Part shown: positions 14,301 to 23,832 of the stretch, in pieces
How positions within the stretch are numbered: position 1 is the stretch's first letter
How the letters are laid out: every line of letters starts with the position of its first letter
Source of the DNA: Paraspadella gotoi
Lineage: Eukaryota; Chaetognatha
Direction of reading: 5' to 3'
DNA length: 64,000 nucleotides
Assembly (NCBI GenBank): GCA_051294375.1
Contig: CM119266.1
Location: 1,245,554-1,309,553, forward strand
The notes under the pieces: generated by a model
The model's database searches: none
The model's input: the letters and a program-made list of their open reading frames with translations, nothing else
Told to the model about the DNA's origin: nothing
Made by a program: the position numbers and the translations under genes

Positions 14301-16931
14301 CAAAATTTAAAGAATACGTATTAAAAGAAACACTTTTTAGTATAGTACTCTTTCACGGCCTGCAAAATCTTTTAATATTATCCAATTTTTTTAAAAACCA
14401 TATTGGCACCTAAAAAATGAATACATTGACAGTGAATACTAATATCTGAGTTTGTTTTTTTAAAAGACTTCCTGTCCCCAACAGATATAAAATGAAATAA
14501 CAGACAAACCGACCTAAAAGTGTCGCATTGAGTTTTGATAAAAAACATGAATGTGTGACGGTATATTCACACCGCCTCACGTCCACCATCCTTCAGCCAA
14601 ATCCATTGGCTCAGAGGGGGAACACACCATCCCAGGCGTAGTGTTCCATCCACAGTCCTAACGACTTCCCTCTGCGTTGGCAAAGCGAGACCGTCCTAGG
14701 GTAACCGCGCCAGTGACTGGAGGCGTCACTGAGGGTCGGAAGCCCCCAAAGCCAACAGTGAGATGCCCCATCCCAATGGGCATCACAGGCAACCCGGCTG
14801 TTGCCATAAATGAATAGATGATGTTCTAAAAGACCCACCTCTCGATGCGACTGTCACGAAACTTGACGATCATCTTGTTCTGCATGAGGAGGTTCTCCTT
14901 CCGGCGGCACATCTCCTCCAAGTGCCTCGTCCGCTCCTCCAAGTTGCGTCGCTCCTCTTCGCTCCTTTCGCGGAAGAACATCGCGCGGAGGAAGTTTTCC
15001 TTCCACTGACATGAGAGAGAGAAAGAGAGAGGAAAGAAAAAGGAAGGAAGGCAGAGTGAATAAGAATAGAGGGAGAGAGCAGTGGTTAAAATTAGAAATA
15101 CGAAGACATATCTCATACATATAATAAGAAAAAAAATGTTTTGTATCCATTACATTTTTATGTCTCCTCGTTTTGACTTCCAGTTTTACAAATTTACGTT
15201 TTTTATCGAATAACGTCTTTTGTTTACTTTTTGTGCGTTGAAACTCAGACAAGACAAACTCGAGGCCCACGAGCCTTAAATCTCATTTGCATGTTACAGT
15301 TTACTAAAGTTTTAACAATTTAAACGACTTTTCACAATGAATCGTATTTTCCTGTTAATAATTCTGATGTTTTCGTGATAAAATATTATTCCAAAAGGAA
15401 AGGACAAAGCATCGATAAGATAAAAGAAAAGGAAATTTATGTTTTCTTGCAAAATTTTTTTTAGAACCCGAACGACTGTTATTCGATCTCTTGGTCGAAA
15501 GTTTATAAATAAGAAATGGACAATATCCATCTATAAGGGAAACACGACGCCAGTGAACCGGAGTAATTCCGGACGCCAGTCGGAACTGTTGTGTCAAGGA
15601 TTTTCCAAGACATGGAATGAACGCATGTTCCAACTGAGATAGAGTCACTTAATTGGGCTGCCCTGGCTCGTTGGTCCTCCGCAATAGAGGGTCAGTGGGT
15701 TCCCTTTTTTTTTATTTCATCTTTTTTAAATGTGTTTTTATTTCACCTGCGATTTGACTTCGGGTTTTTTCTCTGACTCCATCTCTTCCAGTTTGGCTTT
15801 AAACGCGGCTTCGAAAGTAGCGATGCCGCCTTCGATGCAATCTGTCAAACAATCCATTTTCAGAATTTTTGATAATAAAAATTAAAAAAAAAAAAATTCA
15901 AATTAAACTTTAAAAAAGAGAAGTTCGGTTTCGATAAAACCCCTGAGTTTACTTGCTAAATTAGCAAAAGTTAAAACACAGAATTTCCCGCCGTCTCATT
16001 TCATTTCACCTGCGCTTTCACAGCTCGTTATCCTTTTTCACCGCTCTTTTCCCTTCTTCCCTTCCCTCACTCCCTCCTCCACAACCCCCCCCCGCACTCT
16101 TCGCCCTTTTACTTACCCGAAGTCTTTATGACCTCCCCGCACTGGATAGACCCCCCCGGAGAGGTGGGAACTCTGGGGGGGAGACCCAGCGAAGTTTGAA
16201 GCTTCGTGATAAATTCCTTCAGTTTACGAATCTCTCCCTTGAGATAAGGAACGTTGCCCTGAAAAACGAATATAGAATTTAGTAAAAAAAAAAGAATAAA
16301 ATAAACGTTTTTGAGATAATATTATCATCGCCGGAAACGGATTGATCGTGTAGCTTGTCTCGCTTGTCACGACTACTTCCTTCGTTGTATGAAAAACCTA
16401 AAATTTTCATAATGATTAGAGTATGGTGGATTCTTTTTTCTTCTGTTGACAATGGCACTGTCATTATACTCCGAGATAGTTAGATAGTGAGAAAATTTAG
16501 TAAATTTTTTATTTATTTCGTTCGTATTTTTGCTGACGACATTACAGGGCTGTTCAATGTTCATTGTTCATTGTTCAGTTCAGCCTTTACTGTTCACGAT
16601 AATCACCGCTTATAAACGTTTCCTGAAAATTTATTTCTTATTCTTATTCTTATTCTTCAACGATTAAAGGATTGTTCCCGGTCTGTGGGTACTCAACGCC
16701 AGGCCCTAATAATTTAGTCTACCATATATTCTTCGTGGACTACAGGGTTTCCCCCGACAATCACCTGCGTGTCCTCGTTGACCACAGCGTTGTTCTTGAT
16801 CATCTTCGCTCTCTGTGCGAATCTCAAAGTGGAGATGGATTCCCCCATGCATTTGGATCCGGGATGGACGCAGCCGATGATGAAGGTCTTGGCGTTGCCC
16901 CCGAGGGAATCGCGGAGGAGAAAGCTCAGCT

Positions 16932-16995
<64 letters not shown>

Positions 16996-18551
16996 ATGGG
17001 AGATAAAGTTGGATCATGTGAATTAATCCTACGAAAGACCGACGGACTATTTCTTTGTTGGGCAGATATACAGAGTCAATAGATCAGTATGTAAATTGTA
17101 CAGACTTACGAACTTAGTAAGTCCATAGGTCAGTCATTCACTCAATCCGTCCGTCCGTCTTTCACTCACTCAGTCTCCCAAGTCAATTACACCGCGGTTT
17201 CTCAATTGACAATTCACTAACTTGGAATCTCTGTAAGGGACGTGTCTGGTCTTTCCGTGTTCCTTGTCCACCAACGCGCAAATCACATTTCCTAGCGCCG
17301 ATAGACTTTTGTTTATGGAACCCGCCTCTTTGAGTCTGGCGCCCTCTGCTCTCGTGTCTTTCTGGCGTTCGCTTCCCGCCAGATCGATCAGGTTCAACTA
17401 CGAAAATGAAATTTAAAAAAAAAGAAATGAAACGAGTGCAAATTGGTATAAGATTAGTTTGCCATGCTTTTTTTTATATTTATTATCTTCGTATTTCATA
17501 AATTGTTTATGATCTTTTTTTAAGCCAAGAACTTTTTAAATTAACCATCTTTTAGCGCATTTTCTAACGCAATTCGATAGACATCAGCTTTATATATTCT
17601 GCAAAAAATCTCCTTACCCAAATGATTCCATTCCTTTTTTTGACAATTCTTCGCCGCCTCGTCTCATTGCGAGCTTCAGGTTTCTAAATCCTCGCAATAA
17701 CGTCCCTACCCGGCACCCCTTTACCTCCGCGACCCTTACCCTGCAGGTCTTGATGTTCTTGGCGCCATTGGGCCGCGTCTCTGTCGATGATAGGGCGACT
17801 GTGAAGACAGCGTGAGATCGTGAGCTCTCACGGTTCATGTTGGTCGCCGCTACTCGTCGGTTGATCCACCCGGATGTCAGAACCTGGATGGAATTGATTA
17901 ATATGGTTGTTTACAATTTTCCTTAATTACGTACTGGTTTGTGATCGGGTTTTTTTCGCTGTTGTTGTTGTTGTTGTTGTTGTGGTTTTAGTTCTTGTTA
18001 CTTTATTCTTACCCCCCTTCACTTCATTAATAATTCATCATTTCCTCAAATTCGAATCTGGTTAACTTTTTTTTCACAAAACAGATTTTTTGTCCGATTT
18101 GCTATTTGCTATTTTCAAAATTCAAATCAGATTTTAAAAATTTCATTTCGCGTTAATAAAATTTTCAGCTTTATGAAATCAAATGAAAACCTTTTTTTTT
18201 AATAATTAATTAGAATCAATAATTAGATTTTTAAAGTTGTACCAGAGGCCGTCGGTTACTTTAAATCTTTCTTAAATATCTCTAAAATATTTCAAGTTTT
18301 ATAAACAAAGCTATATCTTGTCGTGAATTTTTAGGGAGTAAAAAAAAGGCATTCTTTAATAGATATCAAAAATACTAAAATAGAAATAAACATGCAGAAG
18401 TGTTAGAGGGTGATTGTTGTGGGCGATGCAATGATATTGTCCATGATATTGTCTCCATCAGAAGCGGGGTTCGAACCCCAAATCCCTCTTAAATCGCAAA
18501 GCGAAATGGGAAAAGTCCTCGAGGGAATATCTTCGTTCACAACGACTACTA

Positions 18552-18583
<32 letters not shown>

Positions 18584-21308
18584 TCGAAAACGAAAACGAA
18601 TGAAGACAGAAAATGGAAACCGATGCCGCGAGGGAAAAAGACGCAAACATTTTCTGAAAATCGTGATTCATTCACGCATGAGAATTTTATTGGTACGTTT
18701 ATTATTATCAATGCTTGTGCAAGAATTAAAATAAATACAATATTTTTTCAAATCGGGTTGAAAGTGATATATATTTTTTTTATTATATAAATTATCCCTT
18801 TTTATTATTATTTGACTATTTAAAAGTCAAAACTCGCCTGATAAGCGTCTTCCGCGGAGTTGACGACCTGCTCCATAAGGCCTTCCACGTATACCCCTTT
18901 ATCGCTGCTCTCTCTCACGATGCAATTTTGGTTGGACAAGGGATCAAGGAGATCGTAGACCTGAAGCAGACGATTTATATGAGTAACATAGAACTGTCCC
19001 TAAAAAAGAAGGGTAGAGTACTACACATTTTGACTCTATCTAAATTCTCAATTCAAGGATCAATCAGGCATGAACTGGATCTAACTTCTCAATTCAAGAA
19101 TCAATCAGGCCTTAACTGAATCTAAATTCTCAATTCAAGGATCAATCAGGCATGAATTGGATCTAAATTCTCAATTCAAGGATCAATCAGGCATGAACTG
19201 GATCTAACTTCTCAATTCAAGGATCAATCAGGCATTAACTGAATCTAAATTCTCAATTCAAGGATCAATCAGGCATGAATTGGATCTAAATTCTCAATTC
19301 AAGGATCAATCAGGCATGAACTGGATAACACTAGGTAAAAGTGGTTTATATTCAAATTAATTTAGTGACGATTTAATTTAGCTTCACAGAGCAAATTGAT
19401 TTGTTATCATTGTTTACACTTCACTTCTCTCTCTTCTTCTTCCTTCCCATTTCTTCTTTTTCCTAGATTAAAAGTTACAAATAGGAGATGTTGACAGTTC
19501 CAGTGATTCTTCAAAAATTTGAGTTCAACAATTTTATTTTCCTTTCAATATTTTTCCTTTTTGCGTCCGCCTTTCCCTTTCAGAATCATGCTAATTTACC
19601 TAATTCTTTCTTCTCCCTCTATATCTTTTCATCTTCACATTTCATCCCCGCATTTCTATATTTCCAACCCTCCCCGCACCTGTTCGTTATAAATCTCCAA
19701 GAAGCTGCATCTGCAGACGAATTCGAGCGACGAACCGGCGTCTTTGGCGCCGCCATTTTTAGCGGCGCTCTCTTTATCGGGGCTCTCTTTATCTCTGTCC
19801 TTCTCGGCGTCTTTCGACTCGTCCACGTTTTCCTTCTTGCCACTTCCCTTGCCATTTTTGCCACCCTTCAACGCCACCTCCTCGCGGATACGGTTGAAGA
19901 GGTGATCGAAGGCTCGAGGGATGAGACCTCGGATCTCGTGACGGAATCCCTCGGCCTCTTCCGAGGGGCCGAGCATCGTGAAGGTCTTCCCGCTTCCGGT
20001 TTGGCCACTGGTGAAGGTGGTTGAGGGGGGGTCGGGTGGTGAAGGAGGTTGGGGGAGTCGGGTGGTGCAAAGGAAAGGGGTGATTTAAGTGGGAGAAAAT
20101 ATGTGTTTAGGTCACTTTATTTATCTGGTATTATTATATTCCATCACTCCGTCTCACTATGCAAATATGGTTCCATTGTATCCCTCCACGCATGCGTCGA
20201 CGATCCTCTTCCCCGCGACGCCGAAGACGAATTCCTGCGTGGAATTTGTGTCGGCGACGGCGTCGAAGGTGAAGGAGGAAGGGGGCGACGTTTCCACAGT
20301 GACGGAGTGACCATCGGGGTGAACCTGTTTATGGGGTTGGCGGCGAATGGTGGGAGGTGGGGGGTGTAGAGGGGATGGAGACGGTGGGTTTTATGACCTT
20401 ACTTTACAGAGGCAGCGGCGATCTGAACAATTTCATGGTCTTATTATAACTAAAACCTATCATTGTTTTCAAAATAAAAAAAAAAGTTATAAAATTTCCT
20501 TTCACTAAACTCGAAGAGAAAACATAATATGTATAAAACATCCGCTCTATATAAATCGAATAATTGCTGTACAATCAAATCTTTTAAAATAAATATTTAC
20601 AAACAAGTTTTCGAGAAACACGATTTATCACAAAATGCTAGAGATCCTTTCACCAAAAAAATACAACTCCCTCGCGATAAAGTGACCGACCGTGACCGTG
20701 ATAGCTTGTGATCTCCTCTCACCTGCAAACACCCGTTTTCCGTGAAGGATCCGTGAGCCGATTCGGCGAGGTTGGGGTCGAAAGGACGAACTCTGACGAG
20801 GACTTTGATGGAGTCCCCTTCGCTGTTGACGACAAAAAGTCGGCGATTGAGGTTATGAAAGGAGATCAATCAATAAATCAATCAATCAATTAAAAGTTGA
20901 TGTCAATCAACCATCAATCAACCAATTTGTTAATTCGTAAATTCCATCTCGGTAAAATGTGTTTTACTGGGAGCATAAATGCTTTCATTGCCAAATGGGA
21001 TAACCGCGTTTTATGTCTTTTTTTTTTTTTTTGTGACCCACAAGCGACAGTTAGAATCGCGCAGCGGCGTCAGCACAAAAAAAAATCATTTGATAGCATT
21101 TTTGGGAACTTTCCATTTCGAATCTGTTCTTCCAAATTGCATTCATGTATTATAATTAAATTTCCACAATTAAAACCTTTAGTTAAACTAGTTTTTATTT
21201 CCTTTTTAAGTAATGGATTTTTTATGTAGTTTAAGTTTTTAAAATTTTGAAAAATAAACAAAATGCATAGTTTACTTACTAAAATGAGATGGGGCGTTTT
21301 TTCCTCAT
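2415..21308 (-). CDS. KIF15: KIF15-like mitotic kinesin (kinesin-12), 28 coding exons
   Basis: Plus-end-directed kinesin-12; known members help keep the bipolar spindle. Coding exons in transcript order: 21280-21308, 20723-20822, 20158-20324, 19680-20007, 18838-18960, 17740-17883, 17218-17397, 16765-16929, 16117-16258, 15747-15841, 14839-15005, 14124-14282, 13774-13913, 13381-13589, 12704-12915, 11475-11646, 10952-11134, 9288-9497, 8786-9019, 8346-8501, 8052-8258, 6948-7133, 5818-5949, 4592-4701, 3745-3862, 3349-3501, 3016-3150, 2415-2711. Phases agree throughout, giving about 1550 residues (human KIF15 has about 1390). An N-terminal motor is followed by a long coiled coil. Exon 11 has [14 protein letters not shown], a KIF15 signature. 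The start is the ATG at 21306-21308, with A at -3; its 29-nt exon joins in phase to [13 protein letters not shown]. Exon 5 ends in a GC donor and exon 13 probably does too. The starts of exons 8 and 22 are the least certain. Confidence 0.93.
2927..3000. repeat. Direct repeat of about 35 bp, two copies
   Basis: Two near-identical copies of CTTTGTCCCATCCCTTGTC plus flanking bases, side by side. They lie in the last KIF15 intron, just downstream of the exon 27 donor at 3016. Confidence 0.9.
5073..5151. repeat. (CT)n microsatellite
   Basis: About 79 bp of nearly pure CT repeat inside the KIF15 intron between exons 23 and 24. Confidence 0.95.
6125..6390 (+). mobile_element. SINE-like dispersed repeat, family A
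   Basis: About 265 bp, 80-90% identical by eye to 14565-14815. It starts near TATTCACACCGCCTCACGTC and ends in CAACCCGGCTG plus an A/T-rich tail. Inside is TGGCAAAGCGA (about 6248), resembling a Pol III A box, and GGGTCGGAACCC (about 6301), resembling a B box, with spacing typical of tRNA-derived SINEs. It lies in the KIF15 intron between exons 22 and 23. The SINE call is an inference; the shared sequence is directly visible. Confidence 0.65.
7207..7280. repeat. Interrupted (CT)n tract
   Basis: CT-rich dinucleotide tract with several TCTTCT and GATC interruptions, just upstream of KIF15 exon 22. Confidence 0.9.
8290..8340. repeat. (CT)n microsatellite beside a splice donor
   Basis: About 50 bp of CT repeat (GA in the transcript) in the intron between KIF15 exons 20 and 21. 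It begins within about 10 bases of the exon 20 donor at 8346, a GTGTGTGAGA-type donor that blends into the repeat. Confidence 0.9.
9990..10064 (-). repeat. tRNA-Lys(CTT)-like fragment (SINE head or pseudo-tRNA)
   Basis: On the minus strand the stretch starting at 10064 reads like tRNA-Lys: D-arm CTCAAGTCGGTAGCA, then anticodon arm GGGACTCTTAATCC with a CTT anticodon, then a TTGGGCG-type acceptor end. The T arm is damaged (no GGTTCGA) and the D arm has an extra base, so a working tRNA is unlikely. It lies in the KIF15 intron between exons 17 and 18. It is either a tRNA pseudogene or the head of a tRNA-Lys-derived SINE. Confidence 0.65.
11690..12420. repeat. Minisatellite of about 45-bp units
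   Basis: Roughly 15 copies of a unit containing GGGGTTGTGGATAGAGGATG, GGTTAGTTGAA and GTGTAGAGGAA. It lies in the KIF15 intron just upstream, in transcript sense, of exon 16 (acceptor at 11646). The non-repeat sequence before the acceptor shares the CCACAACCC motif with the unit, so the array may have grown from the polypyrimidine tract of that 3' splice site. Confidence 0.92.
13193..13370. repeat. Minisatellite of about 55-bp units beside the exon 14 donor
   Basis: About three copies of a unit containing CCGCCGCCATCATCTCTTCC and CTTCCACCATCTGTTCCCT. The array begins about 10 bases past the KIF15 exon 14 donor (13381). An ORF on the plus strand through it is an artefact of the repeat. Confidence 0.88.
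14058..14123 (-). repeat. Diverged tandem copy of KIF15 exon 12 end and its donor
   Basis: The 66 bp just past the exon 12 donor (14124) are a degraded copy of the exon's own last part. AGCTGGACATTATCACAGGC here matches AGCTGGTCATTCTCAAAGGC in the exon, and both run on into a GCTGCC block and an ATCTTT/GTCTCT block. The copy carries its own CAG|GTATTT donor-like site at 14058. Confidence 0.75.
14565..14815 (+). mobile_element. SINE-like dispersed repeat, family A
   Basis: Second full-length copy of the element at 6125-6390, in the KIF15 intron between exons 11 and 12. The A-box-like TGGCAAAGCGA is conserved; the B-box-like block reads GGGTCGGAAGCCCC. It ends in GGCAACCCGGCTGTTGCC and an AT-rich tail. 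The ORF on the minus strand here is the repeat read in reverse and is not a gene. Confidence 0.7.
16930..16996. repeat. (GA)n tract forming a polypyrimidine tract
   Basis: GA repeat on the plus strand immediately upstream of KIF15 exon 8. In the transcript it is (CU)n and directly forms the polypyrimidine tract ending in CTCTCAG at the exon 8 acceptor (16929). Confidence 0.9.
19041..19326. repeat. 41-bp minisatellite with a trimer higher-order pattern
   Basis: Seven units of about 41 bp with core CTCAATTCAAGGATCAATCA. The variable end cycles: GAACTGGATCTAACTT, TTAACTGAATCTAAATT, GAATTGGATCTAAATT, then the same three again, then the first type. So the array is a duplicated three-unit block plus one. 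It lies in the KIF15 intron about 80 bases upstream of the exon 5 acceptor. Confidence 0.92.
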
Positions 21309-21906
21309 CGTCCCCGTTCCGATCATCAGACTCAATTTCCCCATGCTCGTTGTTGTCGTCGTTGTCCTTGTAGTCGGGTTGGCCCGAAAGCCCGATGTTT
21401 AACCGTTTATTTGTTTATTTAAAAACGACGTTAACTCAACGATTTGTCAAGTCACTTCCATGTTTGTTTGTTTTTATGTTTTCGGGTAAAAAAATGTCGC
21501 TACAAGAAAAAAACAAAAAATTCCGGGAGACGAAACGACGTCAGAGACGGAGACAAAATGGCCGCCGAATTGTTGCATGCGAGGAACGACGACGACGACG
21601 ACGACGACGACGTTCCACCGGAGAGAAGACGCCAGCGAAAGGGGAAAGGGAGAAGGGGGAGTAGAGTAGAAATAGAAAGGAAAGGGAAAAGAAGAGCCGG
21701 TAATTCAAAAAACGATTCCAACAATCTGGATTTTCCGCGGCAGCCGAAGAGAGAAAAATCCAGTTTTTAAGAGGATGAGTAAAGGAAATCCTCGGCCTCA
21801 CGCGTTTGCCAGACGTTCGCGCAACCAGCATCGACAGCGGAATCGAGGACGTTCGTCGCTGAACATAAACGCCGTTGCTGCGGCGGTTTGCGCTGCTGGG
21901 TCGTCG

Positions 21907-21999
<93 letters not shown>

Positions 22000-23832
22000 T
22001 CCCCGCAAAGATTCCATGAATGCGTGATTCTTGGTCGTGGATGACTCGGGACTCGTAGTCGGTTGACGTTAATCAGAGATAATTCGCGGTTTGGTAAAGG
22101 GGACGGAAGTGGCACGCGTTTGGGACACTTGGGAGAAGGGGGAGAGTAGAGGGAGAGACAAGGAGTAGGGGAGAATAAGAATAAGAATAAGAATTACTAC
22201 TCTCTTTCTCAACGGACAAAAAGAAATAAATTCTTATCTTTGCTCTAAAAATCTAAATCGATTTTAAAATTTTTTTGCACGGCGCATTGTGAAGTCATTC
22301 TCACCGAATTCCGAATTCGTCATTCCTCTTCACCCCGAACCAAACCTTTGTCCCCATACCTTTACCAATCCCTTAAATGGGCCGCTCTCTGTCCCCATCT
22401 CCCCACATCGACCCTTCTTATTTTCTCTGCCTCTTGACTTTTCCTCCTTGAACGCAACACGTCCTAATGAGGAGGAAGAAGAGGAAGAGGAGAATGAGTC
22501 ATCGGTACGCGGCTGGAGATTGGAATCAGGAGTCAGTTGTGGGGGGTTGTGGGGATGGAGGAAGAGGGGGGCGAAGTAGGGAGAGTAGGGAGAATAGGGA
22601 GGAGGAAAATGACCATGCGGTGGGCTCTCTCGTGTAGTTTAGTTTCTTAATTTTATATATTGTAATCAATATCACTTTAATACAAATACAACAATTTAAA
22701 CAAAACTTTTATTAGGCTTGTATCATGTCATATGACTATTTCTTTTATTCACTCACAAAAAAATTATGCCGATTACCTTCCCCCCCCAACAATTCCCTCG
22801 GGAATAAAAAGAAAGGGAAACCGCATCGTTTTGATTTATGCGCGCGACGGAAAAAGCGCAACACGGGTTCCGGCTGAGAGATAGAGACGCTCGCGTGAGA
22901 GAGAGCGCGCGCGCGTCACGTGACCAAGTTCTTTGTTTTCGAGTTCCGTCTACTTGGAGCGACTCAGTCAGTCGGAGAAAGGAAATACGCTTACTGTCCC
23001 GATTAGTTTCACTTGAGAATTACGAAATAGACTTTTTCAGTAGTTTTTAAAGTGAAGCTGCGTCTGTAGACCTCTAATTTTTATTTCTCGTAAACTTAAA
23101 AACTAAATTTTTCGGGTTGTAACTCAGTTTCATTTGTGGCTTTCAAATTATTTATTGGTTAAAGCGGAAAGTCGGAAATGAAATAAAAAATCAAAAAGTT
23201 AAAACAGTTTATTGACGGACAATAATTTCAACGATAAATAAACAATTTGATCTAATCTCAAAAAAATCATGAAATAAAACAAAACGCATTCAAGGCGACT
23301 TGGTGAAAGGTTGAGGTAAACGAAGAGATTGTGGGGTAGGGAAGGGTAAGGAAGGGAAGAGAGAGAGGTTAGAAGTGGGGAGAGGGGAAGGAAAGGCAAA
23401 TGGAAAGAGAACAAATTTAAATAGAACTAAAAAAAATAAAGGAGGAGAAACAATTGTTAAAAGGAATAAAGCGGCAGTTTTTCCAAAGCGCATCAGACCA
23501 AAAACCAAAGCTGTAAATCGGGAGTCCAAACTGTAAACCCTTCATTGTTCGAAAAATCGAAAAATCCACAATTGTGTTAATTGATTTTTCTCGTTGAAAG
23601 GCATCGAATTAAGGCAACTGCTTTTGAGGGAAGAATTTAACCGCAACTTTTGTTTTCTTCAAAGATCTGATATTTAACACCGGGAAAAAGCCTAGAGGGA
23701 AAAGTTGAATAATCGCTCCCTATACTTTTTTTCCCTCCGTTTTAAATATCAGACGCTATTTTAAAGAATTTTCAGTTGCTTTATCGGTTCTACTAAGTTC
23801 TACCAAGTTCTTTTTCACCCCGCCCCATCCCC
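21309..23832. other. Intergenic: KIF15 5' side and M13 peptidase 3' flank
   Basis: It holds the presumed KIF15 5' UTR and promoter (just above 21308), a (GAC)n run near 21586-21612, a pure (GA)n tract at 21911-21994 and GC-rich sequence around 22838-22930 (alternating GCGCGC near 22905). No ORF here looks conserved. The reading frames that run through 21541-22115 only translate the GA tract and the GAC run. Confidence 0.6.
21911..21994. repeat. (GA)n microsatellite
   Basis: About 84 bp of pure GA repeat, about 600 bp upstream of the KIF15 start codon. Confidence 0.95.

Larger units (their letters stand above)
16765..20822 (-). other. KIF15: KIF15 motor domain (exons 2-8)
   Basis: The motor covers about residues 13-400. 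P-loop GQTGSGKT (100-107) is split by the exon 3/4 junction. Switch I NRESSRSH lies at 266-273 and switch II DLAGSE at 302-307. RDSLGGN follows near 363-369, and the neck region [13 protein letters not shown] ends exon 8. [12 protein letters not shown] and [11 protein letters not shown] match the kinesin-12 subfamily. All nucleotide-binding residues expected for an active ATPase are present. An insert of about 47 residues, rich in K, D, E and G (about 145-191), sits between helix 2 and strand 4. Exon 8 adds one leucine relative to KIF15 (DSKL-LSFLL), which may mean that the exact splice point is slightly off. Confidence 0.9.

Noticed and set aside
14611-14838. 75-residue minus-strand ORF
   Set aside because: It is the family A repeat read backwards; the same repeat occurs elsewhere with the frame broken.
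15530-15705. GC-richer island in a KIF15 intron with repeated CGCCAGT blocks, possibly a mobile element
   Set aside because: No second copy in the window and no clear ends, so it was not called.
18466-18500. T-arm-like GGGGTTCGAACCCC as evidence of a tRNA gene
   Set aside because: No D arm, anticodon arm or acceptor stem could be found around it, so only a B-box-like palindrome remains.
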